This document shows, piece by piece, positions 8,716 to 16,892 of a stretch of 64,000 bases of DNA; position 1 is the stretch's first letter; the number at the start of each line of letters is the position of its first letter. The position numbers were made by a program, and so were the translations under genes. The notes below the pieces were generated by a model. It had not been told where the DNA came from, did not search any database, and saw only the letters and a program-made list of their open reading frames with translations. The stretch is from the NCBI RefSeq assembly GCF_041435195.1, contig NZ_CP108106.1:310001-374000 (forward strand), in the 5' to 3' direction. The DNA is from Streptomyces sp. NBC_00224. GTDB taxonomy: Bacteria > Actinomycetota > Actinomycetes > Streptomycetales > Streptomycetaceae.

Positions 8716-8957
8716 GGCCGCGCCGGCGGCTGCGCGGCGGCACCTCATCGATTCGGGCTGGCTCCTCACCACTGAACCTCCGTATGCGTCCGTGGACGGC
8801 GTCGCCGCCCTGCTCCCGTGAGACCGCATCAGGTCATCAGTCGGCCGAACGCCCTGGCATCACGCGAAGATGTCAGCGCGCGGATCTGGTGCACGGCGGC
8901 CCGTCGGAGTGCCCGCTGCCGACGCTACGCCCGTGCGGCGCGATGCCGGCGTCGGCG

Positions 8958-9608
8958 TCAAGAACCCCAGCGGGAGGCCCGCGCCGCGAGTTCGAGGGCG
9001 GTGACGGCGCCGGGTTCGCCGCGCTCGCGGAGGAATTCGCCGGGGACGGTGTAGCGGGCGCCGGCCTGCGGGGAGCGCGCGGCCTGCCGCACGACGTCGT
9101 CGACCAGCACGGTGGCCATGTCGAGGCGCGGGTAGCGGCCGTGGAGCGCCTCGCCCTGGGCGTCGGTGACGAACTCGGTTCCGAAGCCGATGTCGACTCC
9201 GATGCCCCGGCGGGTGAGGTAGGCCAGCACACCACGGCGCTCCGCGATGCCGTCCGAGGTGTGCAGGGCGATCGCCTCCCACACCGGGTCGGTCTTGTCA
9301 GCGCCATAGCCGTGCTCGGCGAGGAACCCGGCGGCCATATCGGCGCCTTCGACCTCGAAGCGCGCCTGGCCCGGGGCCGACGGCGAGGCCCCGAGGTCGT
9401 GCAGCACGCAGGCGTGGAAGAGGAGTTCGGCATCGAAGTCGATGCCGGGCTTCAGCCCTTCGTGTTCGGCCAGCAGCTCGGCGAACACGTAGCTGCGGAT
9501 GCTGTGGTTGGCGACCGGCTCGCTCTCACGCGACCGAACGAGCTCGACGGCGGCACGGGCGACGGGAGTGTCCGGGAGTGCCGGCAGAAGGCGGGCTTCA
9601 GTGTCCAT
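8958..9608 (-). CDS. HD-domain protein
   Basis: 216 residues from ATG 9608. Metal-binding HD signatures are visible: HSIRSYVFAELL with the first His, LLFHACVLHDLG with the HD pair, and later IALHTSDGIAERRG. The layout matches cyanamide-hydratase-like HD proteins of about 200-220 residues. It is transcribed divergently from a GlxA-type regulator across a 71-bp gap that contains a palindrome, which suggests it is the regulator's target. Confidence 0.85.
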   Translation of the reverse strand: MDTEARLLPALPDTPVARAAVELVRSRESEPVANHSIRSYVFAELLAEHEGLKPGIDFDAELLFHACVLHDLGASPSAPGQARFEVEGADMAAGFLAEHGYGADKTDPVWEAIALHTSDGIAERRGVLAYLTRRGIGVDIGFGTEFVTDAQGEALHGRYPRLDMATVLVDDVVRQAARSPQAGARYTVPGEFLRERGEPGAVTALELAARASRWGS

Positions 9609-9645
9609 GAGGCGACCGTAGGCGCGTATCGGACCCAACCGTCAG

Positions 9646-9659
9646 TGGCACGGGTGCCA
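9646..9659. promoter_or_regulatory. Palindrome in the divergent HD/GlxA promoter
   Basis: TGGCACGGGTGCCA is a perfect inverted repeat (TGGCAC, 2 bp, GTGCCA) midway between the divergent starts at 9608 and 9680. GTGCCATG recurs at the GlxA start codon. It is a likely operator for the GlxA-type regulator. Confidence 0.55.
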
Positions 9660-9679
9660 TGGAACGATAGAATCGTGCC

Positions 9680-10630
9680 ATGACGAGCCGGGCATCAGAC
9701 GGGGCACACCACGTGGTCGTGGTGGCCCTCGAAAACGTCCTCGCGTTGGACATCGGGATCCCCTGGCAGGTCTTCGGGAGCTGGCAGAACGGCCCGTACA
9801 CGCTCACGGTCTGCGCCGAACGGCCCGGCCCCGTCCCGATGCACGGCGGCCCTCCGCTGTCCGTCACGCACGGTCTGGACTGCCTGACATCCGCCGACAC
9901 CGTGATCGTCCCGGGCTACCTGGAGCCGGACGTGCCCTCCGCCGAGGTGACCGCCGCACTGGCGGGGGCGGCAGCCCGCGGCACCCGCATGGCGTCCATC
10001 TGCACCGGCGCGTTCGCCCTCGCCGCCGCCGGACTGCTCGACAGCCGCCGGGCCACCACGCACTGGCTGTACGCGCAGGAGCTGGCCCGGCGATACCCCA
10101 GGGTGACGGTCGTGCCCGAGGACCTGTACATCGACGAGGGCCAGGTGCTCACTTCAGGCGGAGTCTCCTCCGGCCTGGACCTGTGCCTCCACCTCATCCG
10201 CCGCGACCACGGCCCCCGCCTGGCGAACCAGCTGGCCCGCCTGCTGGTAGCCGCCCCCCACCGCACCGGCGGCCAGGCCCCGTTCATCGACCTGCCGGTA
10301 CGACCCGAGCCGTCCGACAGCCCCGCGCTGTACGACTGGGCCCTGCGCAACCTGCACCAGCCGCTCACCGTCGACCAGTTGGCGCGCCGGGCCGGCGTGT
10401 CTCGCCGGACCCTGATCCGCCGCTTCCACACCGACACGGGCCTGCCGCCCATGCGATGGCTGCTCGACGCCCGGCTCGCCCGCGCACGCGAACTCCTCGA
10501 ATCCGGCGACCTCACAGTCGAAGCCGTCGCACGCCACTGCGGCCTGGGCACCCCGGCCAACTTCCGGACCCTGTTCAAGGCACACGTCGGAGTGCCGCCC
10601 AGTGTCTACCGCGCGACGTTCGTCGGCTGA
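9680..10630 (+). CDS. GlxA-family AraC-type regulator
   Basis: 316 residues with an N-terminal DJ-1/PfpI-like domain (about 10-185) carrying the elbow SICTGAFALAAAGLLDSRRA, and a C-terminal AraC double HTH (about 215-315) with LARRAGVSRRTLIRRFHTDT and ARHCGLGTPANFRTLFKAHV. These regulators usually control a neighbouring enzyme gene, here the divergent HD-domain gene. A decayed relative lies at 25.6-26.0 kb. Confidence 0.9.
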   Translation: MTSRASDGAHHVVVVALENVLALDIGIPWQVFGSWQNGPYTLTVCAERPGPVPMHGGPPLSVTHGLDCLTSADTVIVPGYLEPDVPSAEVTAALAGAAARGTRMASICTGAFALAAAGLLDSRRATTHWLYAQELARRYPRVTVVPEDLYIDEGQVLTSGGVSSGLDLCLHLIRRDHGPRLANQLARLLVAAPHRTGGQAPFIDLPVRPEPSDSPALYDWALRNLHQPLTVDQLARRAGVSRRTLIRRFHTDTGLPPMRWLLDARLARARELLESGDLTVEAVARHCGLGTPANFRTLFKAHVGVPPSVYRATFVG

Positions 10631-11565
10631 CGGACGCCCGGGCCGCGAGCCGGCGTCGACGAGACGCGCGCCCGCCGCCGCTGGTGTCGGCATCGGTCCG
10701 GATGCCTGGTCCATTCCCTGCTCACTGCGGCCCCGCTCACGAACATCGTGTAGACGAGTGCCGATGCACGCCTGCATGTGAGCGGGCCCCGTGGGCGCGC
10801 ACGACTCCGCTGATCTCATAGGCACCAACACTGCAATCGTCGGCAGCGGCCGACACATGCCGTTGCCGGTGAAGGCATCGCTGCATTTCAGGAACCTGTT
10901 TCGTCCTGACCAACGATTGGTGCCCCGGACACTGCTGCTTGGACGTCGAGCGAACAGCTGGCCCGATGTCACATCCGGCGGCCGCACACTGCTCATGTGC
11001 AGCACAGTGGCCACCTGGTAGCCCAGCCCACTCCCGATCATTCCCAGAGCTTCCCAGCCCACCCCCATCCCCTCCACCCCAGGACTGCCCGGACCAAGAT
11101 CCGGACCATTCCCGGACCAGCCCACGTCAGGTATCCGCACCAACTGCCGTTTCCGCTGGTCAGCATGGGCGTAACTGGTGTACCACCAGCAGACGAAGAA
11201 CCTGCTCGTGTCGTACTCGCCGAAGAAGCTCGGCTTCCTTTAAGGGGATGAGAAAAGGCGACTGAACTGAGATTTTACCCATCAGCCGCCTTCCGCTTGG
11301 CTGGCTCAGAGCAAGAACCGGTCCATGCATATCTGCCGCTATCTCCCACCGCCGCCCCGCTCCCAACCAGTGCTTCCGGACCAGTCACGGACCAACACCC
11401 AGCTCACCAGCAGGTGCCGGGCATGACTGGCGCGGGCCCAGTCCCGCCCGGACCTCTTTCTCGTGTGTGGATCGAACCCCGAGGCAGGCTACGCTGCGTT
11501 CCCGTTGCCGCGCAGCAGAGGCGGGCTGAGCAGCCATGCGCTCCCCCGACGGTAGAGGTTGGCCG
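10631..11565. other. Long intergenic stretch with gene debris only
   Basis: About 930 bp without a supportable gene. A short plus-strand tail (LVYHQQTKNLLVSYSPKKLG, ending at TAA near 11242) looks like the last residues of a lost protein but is not recognisable. Base composition is patchier than in the flanking genes. Confidence 0.5.
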
Positions 11566-11676
11566 CCCACACAATGCTGTGGCGACAGCGGTGTATTCGA
11601 TCTTCCTGCGGATCTCCTCCAGGGCAACCGAGACGATGGCGAGATGATCGAAGGCCAACGCCTCTGCCTCATCCAC
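11566..11676 (-). pseudogene. Fragment of a Nudix/NrtR-type protein
   Basis: The minus strand encodes LAFDHLAIVSVALEEIRRKI followed by EYTAVATALCG. This is the junction between the Nudix fold and the winged-helix domain of NrtR-like regulators and ADP-ribose/NUDIX proteins (family pattern LAFDHxxILxxALExxRxKLEYT). Both ends are lost. A nadC gene is 1.1 kb away, and NrtR proteins control NAD genes elsewhere. Confidence 0.55.
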
Positions 11677-11940
11677 CAGTTGTGAGACAGGAGCCCAGAA
11701 CCGCCAGAGCGCCCAGCGAGACCGTGGCAGCCAGCTGACCGGTCACCGGACCGTACGCCGAGACCCCGCTCGTCAGCTTCGGATTCGAATCGGCCGTATG
11801 GGCCACCTAGGAGGCGTATTGACCTGGCGGTTGCTTTCACGAGGATTGGCGGAGGTTTCGCGCCTGTCCCCGGCGCTCGGCCGAGCGCCGGCAACCTCGT
11901 GACCCGGCGGTCCCGCCCCGCATCCGATCCGAGGCGGGCG

Positions 11941-12366
11941 TCAGTCCGCGGAGTCCCTCTCCGGCGTCCCGTCGTCCACGGTGTCCGGATGTGAGACGCG
12001 GCTGGCGGACTGGTCGTCGGTGTGGTCCGCCCCTTGCGGGTCGATCGTGGCCGCCCAGCGTTCCGCCCAGCGGGCGAGGGGGTTCAGGGCGTGGCGCGCC
12101 TCCTGTCCCAGCGAGGTGAGCTCGTAGCGGCTGTCCGGTAGTTGGTGAATCACCTGGGCATCCAGCAGTTCGGTCAGGCGCTGCCGCATCACGCTGGAGG
12201 ACATGTCGTCGCACCGCTTCTGCAAGGGGCGGAATCCAAGCGGGCCCGCGCGAAGCTCCCACAGGATGCGCAGACTCCACCGCCGCCCGAACAGATCGAG
12301 TGCGGCCATGAGGGGGCGGCCGGTGGTCGAGCCGCGAACAGGATTGCCAGGTCTGGGTGTTGCCAT
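11941..12366 (-). CDS. HxlR-family winged-helix regulator
   Basis: 141 residues from ATG 12366; the longer frame upstream is not coding-like. The HxlR core is GRRWSLRILWELRAGPLGFR, then LQKRCDDMSSSVMRQRLTEL, YELTSLGQEARHALNPLARW and AERW. It lies divergent from nadC-phzF across a 386-bp region that contains a long inverted repeat, so control of those genes is plausible. Confidence 0.9.
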   Translation of the reverse strand: MATPRPGNPVRGSTTGRPLMAALDLFGRRWSLRILWELRAGPLGFRPLQKRCDDMSSSVMRQRLTELLDAQVIHQLPDSRYELTSLGQEARHALNPLARWAERWAATIDPQGADHTDDQSASRVSHPDTVDDGTPERDSAD

Positions 12367-12397
12367 GTCGGGATGTCCAGCTCTCCAGGGTTGATGC

Positions 12398-12443
12398 TTC
12401 GAATTCCGACACGCTAGCATCAGTGACCGCTTCGGAAATCGAA
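12398..12443. promoter_or_regulatory. Long inverted repeat upstream of the HxlR gene
   Basis: TTCGAATTCCGAC (12398-12410) and TTCGGAAATCGAA (12431-12443) are inverted copies with 11 of 13 bases matching and a 20-bp spacer. They sit 32 bp upstream of the HxlR start, in the divergent nadC promoter region. Likely an HxlR dimer operator. Confidence 0.55.
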
Positions 12444-12752
12444 ACGGAGGAGGCTGTTGTGGCACCTGCCCCCGACTACCTGGGTGACAGGCGTTCCTCA
12501 AAGCCCGTGTAGACGGAGGCGAGACCGGCCGGGAGGACCGGTACGTGCGCATGGTGCCCCGAGTTCGGCGTCGGCGCCGAGTCGCACGGACGGCTCACTC
12601 GGAACCTGTTCGTGGCGGGGGGACGGGTGACCGGCACGTGGGAGATCGAGTACAGGATCCACCAGGCTGCGAACCGGCCCAGCGGAACTTCAGTGCTGCC
12701 TCGTCGGCAGTTGCCGCCACCAAGCCAACATCCACTCAGAGCTGGAGACCAG
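12444..12752. other. nadC upstream region
   Basis: 309 bp without a supportable gene. A frame is open through here, but its codon bias is poor until the nadC start, and an AGCTGGAG ribosome site sits just before 12753. Confidence 0.5.
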
Positions 12753-13646
12753 ATGACCACGACCGAGTTTCCCTCGGCGGCAGCACGGGCCGCCGCCGCT
12801 GCCGCCCTGGCCGAGGACGCGTCAGGCAACGACATCACCACCGTGTGGAGCGTTCCCGAGGAACTGGTGGCCACGGCCGAGATCCGCACCCGGCAAAGCG
12901 GCATCGCCGCCGGCCTCCCCGTGGTCGCCGAGGTCTTCGCGCAGGTCGACCCCGAGGTCAAGGTCGAGCCGGCCGTCGCCGACGGCGCCCGACTGTCCGA
13001 CGGCCAGGTCCTGGTGCACCTATCCGGTTCGGCGCGCAGCCTGATCACCGGGGAGCGTACGGCGCTGAACTTCCTGCAGCGCATGTGCGGCATCGCGACG
13101 CTGACCGACCGCTACGTCCAAGCTGTGGCAGGGACCAGGGCGCGCATCCTGGACACGCGCAAGACGGCGCCGGGCCTGCGCGCCCTGGACAAGTACGCGG
13201 TCACCGCCGGCGGCGGCCACAACCACCGCCTCGATCTCGCGGCGATGGTCCTGCTCAAGGAGAACCACATCGCCGCGGCGGGCGGGGTGACCGCCGCGAT
13301 CGAGGCGGTCAGGCGCGGGATGGCGCGCACCGGGCAGACCATGGAAATCGATGTCGAGGTGCAGACCGTCACACAGGCCGCCGAGGCCCTCGACGCCGGA
13401 GCCCGCTGGATCATGCTCGACAACATGCCGGTGGCCGGCATCGAGCAGGTCGTGAAGTTCCGGGCCGGGCGGGCCGACGCTTCCCGGATCCTGCTGGAAG
13501 CCTCGGGCACCATCCGCCTGGACACAGTTCTCGACATCGCCGGGACGGGCGTCGACCTCATCTCGGTCGGGGCGTTGACGCACAGCGCGCCCACACTGGA
13601 CCTGACCATGCTGCTGACCACCGGCCCGGTGCCATGTCCGAGGTAG
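12753..13646 (+). CDS. nadC: Nicotinate-nucleotide pyrophosphorylase (carboxylating), quinolinate phosphoribosyltransferase
   Basis: 297 residues from ATG 12753; in-frame starts back to 12612 add only low-complexity sequence. Family signatures are clear: ERTALNFLQRMCGIATLTDR, ILDTRKTAPGLRALDKYAVT, GGGHNHRLDL, LLKENHIAAAGG, EIDVEVQT, IMLDNMPV, EASGTI and ISVGALTHSAP. It converts quinolinate and PRPP to nicotinate mononucleotide in NAD synthesis. Length is normal for the family. nadA and nadB are not adjacent, and the gene is coupled to a PhzF-like isomerase, so this may be a second, specialised copy. Confidence 0.95.
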   Translation: MTTTEFPSAAARAAAAAALAEDASGNDITTVWSVPEELVATAEIRTRQSGIAAGLPVVAEVFAQVDPEVKVEPAVADGARLSDGQVLVHLSGSARSLITGERTALNFLQRMCGIATLTDRYVQAVAGTRARILDTRKTAPGLRALDKYAVTAGGGHNHRLDLAAMVLLKENHIAAAGGVTAAIEAVRRGMARTGQTMEIDVEVQTVTQAAEALDAGARWIMLDNMPVAGIEQVVKFRAGRADASRILLEASGTIRLDTVLDIAGTGVDLISVGALTHSAPTLDLTMLLTTGPVPCPR

Positions 13647-14491
13647 CGCTCGTCGTCGCGTGTCAGCGAGACGGCGCGGGTGGCAGCCCGACCGCCGTTC
13701 TGGGTGATGCGGCGTTCACCGAGGAGGAGCGATGCCGCATTCCCGCGGCGTTGGGAACATCGCACGCCGTCTTCCTCCGCGCGACCGGAATCGAGCGTCG
13801 TCGGCCCGCGTACACACTGCGGTTCTTCACCGCCCAGGGCGAACTGCCCGCCTGTGGACACGGCACCGTCGCCGCCCTCGCCGTGCTCGCCGAACGGGAA
13901 GGCGGCGACCACGACTACCGCGCCGCCCTGCGTACGGCCCACCGCAGCTTCACCGGTCGGGCAAGCCGAAACGATGCCGGCCTGACGGCGTCGTTCGACC
14001 CGGGCCCGGTCAGCCTGCGTAGCACCGGTGGACCCGAACTGAGGGCAGTCGTAGGCGGCCTCGGACTGACAGAGGACGCGGTAGCCGGCGACGCCTGCGT
14101 GGCGTCGAACGGGCGGCCGAGGCTTCTGCTGCCCATCCGATCCCGCGCCGCACTGGCCGAACTCACGCCGGACTTAACCCTGTTGCGCGCAGCCTGTGAC
14201 CGCTACGGTCTGCTGGGCTGTTACGCCTACTCGCCCCCGGACCGACACGGCCGAGCAGCAGCCCGGATGTTCGCCCCGTCGATCGGCGTCCCCGAGGACA
14301 TCGCCAACGCCAACAGCACGGCCTGCCTGGCAGCCCATGCTGCCGGGTTCGGCACACACCGCCTCGCTGTCGACATGGGTGATCACCTCGGCAGCCCGTC
14401 CACCATCACAGCGACCGCCCACCGCGACCGCACGGGACACCGGATCCGAGTCGGCGGCCAGGCAGCGATCGTGCGCACGGTCATGCGATGA
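13634..14491 (+). CDS. PhzF-family isomerase
   Basis: 285 residues from ATG 13634, overlapping the nadC end by 13 bp, so translation is probably coupled. The PhzF pattern is present: a near N-terminal GGSPTAVL, RFFTAQGELPACGHGTVAAL with the conserved CGH, and a second-half MFAPSIGVPEDIANANSTAC matching the MFAP..GI.ED.A.GSA family signature. These cofactor-free proteins catalyse proton shifts on small acids. A TTA codon at 14174-14176 suggests dependence on the bldA tRNA. Confidence 0.85.
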   Translation: MSEVALVVACQRDGAGGSPTAVLGDAAFTEEERCRIPAALGTSHAVFLRATGIERRRPAYTLRFFTAQGELPACGHGTVAALAVLAEREGGDHDYRAALRTAHRSFTGRASRNDAGLTASFDPGPVSLRSTGGPELRAVVGGLGLTEDAVAGDACVASNGRPRLLLPIRSRAALAELTPDLTLLRAACDRYGLLGCYAYSPPDRHGRAAARMFAPSIGVPEDIANANSTACLAAHAAGFGTHRLAVDMGDHLGSPSTITATAHRDRTGHRIRVGGQAAIVRTVMR

Positions 14492-14755
14492 GGCCTGCGC
14501 GCCTCAAGGCGAAGGTGCCGGTCCGCAGCAGCTCCTGTGAGAGCCCGGCCAGTTCTGGCGGCATCTGTGGCAGGGGCTCAGGGTTGATGGCCGATCACGT
14601 CGTACTGGTGCGACTCGCACCTACCTGTCGGCTCCTCTCCGTTCCAGTCCGGGCCGCGGCCCTTCCGGCGAGGCCAGTCATCGACTCGACCGGCTCTGGC
14701 TCGTCCTCGCCCGCCGACGCCCACCCGAGACCAATCCGATCGCAGCCCCCGGCCG

Positions 14756-14850
14756 GTTGATCGAGGCCGTCCGGCTTCGACGCCGTCTCCGTCGGCTCGC
14801 TGACCCACAGCGCGCCGGCCATGGATCTGAGCATGCTTCTGATCATCAAT
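14756..14850 (+). pseudogene. C-terminal fragment of a second nadC
   Basis: LIEAV in one frame and SGFDAVSVGSLTHSAPAMDL SMLLI in the next match the intact NadC end (VDLISVGALTHSAPTLDLTM LL). Only about 30 codons remain, with a frameshift. It directly precedes the DUF1330 gene. About 264 bp between phzF and this fragment show nothing else recognisable. Confidence 0.75.
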
Positions 14851-14869
14851 TCCGAACACAGGAGATACC

Positions 14870-15163
14870 GTGGCCAAGGGCTACTGGGTCAGCGTCTACC
14901 GCACCATCGCAGACCCTGAGAGGCTTGCTGCCTACGACAAGCTGGCCGGTCCAGCCGTCAAGGCCGCGGGCGGGCGGCTGCTCTCCCGCGGCAGCCGGGT
15001 CGTCGCACACGACGCCGGAATCGCCGAGCGCACCGTCCTGATCGAGTTCGACAGCTTCGAACAGGCGGTCGCCGCACGCGCGAGTGCGGCCTACCAGGAG
15101 GCACTGGCCGTACTTGCTGACTGCGTCGAGCGCGACTTCCGCATCATCGAAGGCCTCGACTGA
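14870..15163 (+). CDS. DUF1330-family protein
   Basis: 97 residues, ATG 14870 behind an AGGAGATACC ribosome site. The sequence KGYWVSVYRTIADPERLAAY, followed by GRLLSRGSRVVAHD and a late AVAARASAAYQEALAVL, is a typical DUF1330 alpha/beta dimeric-barrel protein. Biochemical role unknown in the family. Its position right after a nadC remnant suggests it was once in an operon with that gene. Confidence 0.85.
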   Translation: MAKGYWVSVYRTIADPERLAAYDKLAGPAVKAAGGRLLSRGSRVVAHDAGIAERTVLIEFDSFEQAVAARASAAYQEALAVLADCVERDFRIIEGLD

Positions 15164-15199
15164 CGACCGATGCCGCGTCAGGGAGGAACACCGACGCCG

Positions 15200-15449
15200 A
15201 GGACGATCGCTTGCCGTGGCCCGCGCACAGGGCGGGGGCGAAAATGCTGAGGTCTCCGCCGACCTGCGCGGGTTTGCGCCACATCCCGTTCTCCAGGCAG
15301 CTCCACATCACCGCCTTGTCCTTGCGGACCAACGCGACGTGGAGCCTTCCGTCGAAGGAGGCCAGAGCGGGCGGGGTGATGCTCTTCCGCGGAAGAGTGA
15401 TCAGCACGCTCCAGCGGTTACCGGTACGCGCGGCGTATTCGAGGGCCAA
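15200..15449 (-). pseudogene. Fragment of a beta-propeller lectin-like protein
   Basis: The minus strand reads WSVLITLPRKSITPPALASF DGRLHVALVRKD, then MWSCLENGMWRKPAQVGG, a blade repeat of the kind seen in Streptomyces secreted propeller lectins (PALASFxGRLHxxxRG pattern). No start, signal peptide or neighbouring blades remain. Confidence 0.5.
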
Positions 15450-15917
15450 ACCAGCTATTCCCGCGCAACACCCGCAGCCTGGGCCACTTCCCGCCCGGAG
15501 CCGCGCACTGGCTCACCCAACTCGACGACGGCACACTGCCACAAGAATGCAGATGGAGGGTGGCGCCATCCGACAACATCGCCACGGTCAACTGGCCGTA
15601 CCCAAAATCGTCCAAGAGAACGACATAGATCGTCCGGACGGAGCGGGACCTCGACTTGGAGAGATCGACTTCCAAGTTGTACCGGCCCGGTCGGCAAGGT
15701 GCACAGGCCAACGGTCCGCGGAACGGCAGGGAGACCGCTCGGGACTCCCCCAGGGCAGCGGACAGGACGACATGCCCCGTCGAGACACTTGCCCTTCCGG
15801 TGGCACCCAGTCCGCGGCAGACACGCTGGCCGGCAGTATGAAGGACAACGTCAGGGAAGGACTCCGCGAATCCGGTGCCCGGCCGGGCCAAGGGGCAGCC
15901 TGCACGCCGGCTACCGC

Positions 15918-16105
15918 CCCTGCACCTGCTCCAGTCGAGCCTCGTACACATCAACGCACTGCTGCTTCAGCAGGTCCTCGCCGAACCGGCCTGGGCGAAG
16001 AAGCTGAGCGACGAGGACCCGCGTGGGCTGACCGCGCTGTTCTGGTCGAACATCAACCCGTACGGCACGTTCCGCCTCGACATGAACAAGCGCCTCGGCC
16101 TGTCG
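15918..16105 (+). mobile_element. Tn3-family transposase C-terminal fragment
   Basis: The plus strand encodes SSLVHINALLLQQVLAEPAW and ALFWSNINPYGTFRLDMNKR LGL, the C-terminal end of Tn3-family transposases (Tn4556-like). Everything upstream of this is gone. A resolvase relic of the same element type lies at 18.3-18.7 kb, so the TetR/MFS pair between them sits inside a dead Tn3 element. Confidence 0.8.
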
Positions 16106-16200
16106 GGCGTGACCATTCCCGGTCAGCGTGCCGCCGTGAGCGAGCGAGCCGAGGCGGCCCCCGCCACCCGCTGAGGATTATGATCACTCACCAATATGAG

Positions 16201-16236
16201 TAGACAGTGTCTACTGTGCACGGTAGACACAGTCTA
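16201..16236. promoter_or_regulatory. Tandem palindromic operator at the TetR start
   Basis: Two 13-bp palindromes, TAGACAGTGTCTA (16201-16213) and TAGACACAGTCTA (16224-16236), with centres 23 bp apart. The second ends on the first base of the TetR ATG, so bound repressor would cover the promoter and start. Both share TAGAC/GTCTA half-sites. Confidence 0.8.
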
Positions 16237-16892
16237 TGACTGATGAGAGCTCCCTTCGGGAGCGGTTGATCGATGTCGGGGTCGACCTTGTGCTGACCGA
16301 GGGCTCCGCGTCCGTGGGCCTGCGGGAAATAGCCCGTCGAGCGGGGGTGTCGCACGGGGCGCCACGCCGGTACTTCCCCACGCACCACGCGCTGCTCTCG
16401 GCTATCGCCCGTCGCGGCTTCGAGGATCTCGCAGCCAGATTCGAGGCCGCGGTCGCCCGCACGACCACACCGCGCGGCCAGTTGGAGGCTCTCGCGCGGG
16501 CGTACGTCGGATACGCACTGGAACGCCGCGGCATGTTCGAACTCATGTGGCGGCACGACCTGCTCGACAGCGCGGCGCAGGCATCGGACCAACCGAAGCT
16601 GCGCGAGTCGACCCTCCCGCTGTTCGGGCACATCACCGGACTCGTCGCCCGATGCCGATCGGAGCGGGATGCCGCGCAACGCACCGACGGGCCGAACGAG
16701 GCCGCACCGCCGCCTGCCGTGACCGCCGCCGCCCTGTGGTCAAACCTGCACGGCATCGCCCAGCTGTGGGCCTGGGGCAGCCTGCAACTCGCCCTCGGCG
16801 CCCCACCGCTGGACGGCGACCCCGGCGACAACCAACGCGACCGGCTCATCGCGACAGTTCTGGACGCCCATCTCGGCCCGGCGACCTCATGA
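16236..16892 (+). CDS. TetR-family repressor of the adjacent MFS exporter
   Basis: 218 residues. The N-terminal HTH is SVGLREIARRAGVSHGAPRR YFPTHHALLSAIARRGFEDL. The C-terminal ligand domain is helical. The ATG at 16236 touches a palindrome and has no clear ribosome site, so the message may be leaderless. It overlaps the MFS gene by ATGA. Autoregulation and drug-responsive control of the exporter are expected for this arrangement. Confidence 0.9.
   Translation: MTDESSLRERLIDVGVDLVLTEGSASVGLREIARRAGVSHGAPRRYFPTHHALLSAIARRGFEDLAARFEAAVARTTTPRGQLEALARAYVGYALERRGMFELMWRHDLLDSAAQASDQPKLRESTLPLFGHITGLVARCRSERDAAQRTDGPNEAAPPPAVTAAALWSNLHGIAQLWAWGSLQLALGAPPLDGDPGDNQRDRLIATVLDAHLGPATS

Noticed and set aside
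12545..13633. Plus-strand frame running through nadC into phzF as one 648-residue protein
   Set aside because: The first 360 residues are an out-of-frame reading of nadC. The PhzF-like protein starts cleanly at 13634.
15211..16203. 330-residue plus-strand frame across 15.2-16.2 kb
   Set aside because: Low codon bias and Arg/Pro-rich. The recognisable Tn3 transposase end is in a different frame.
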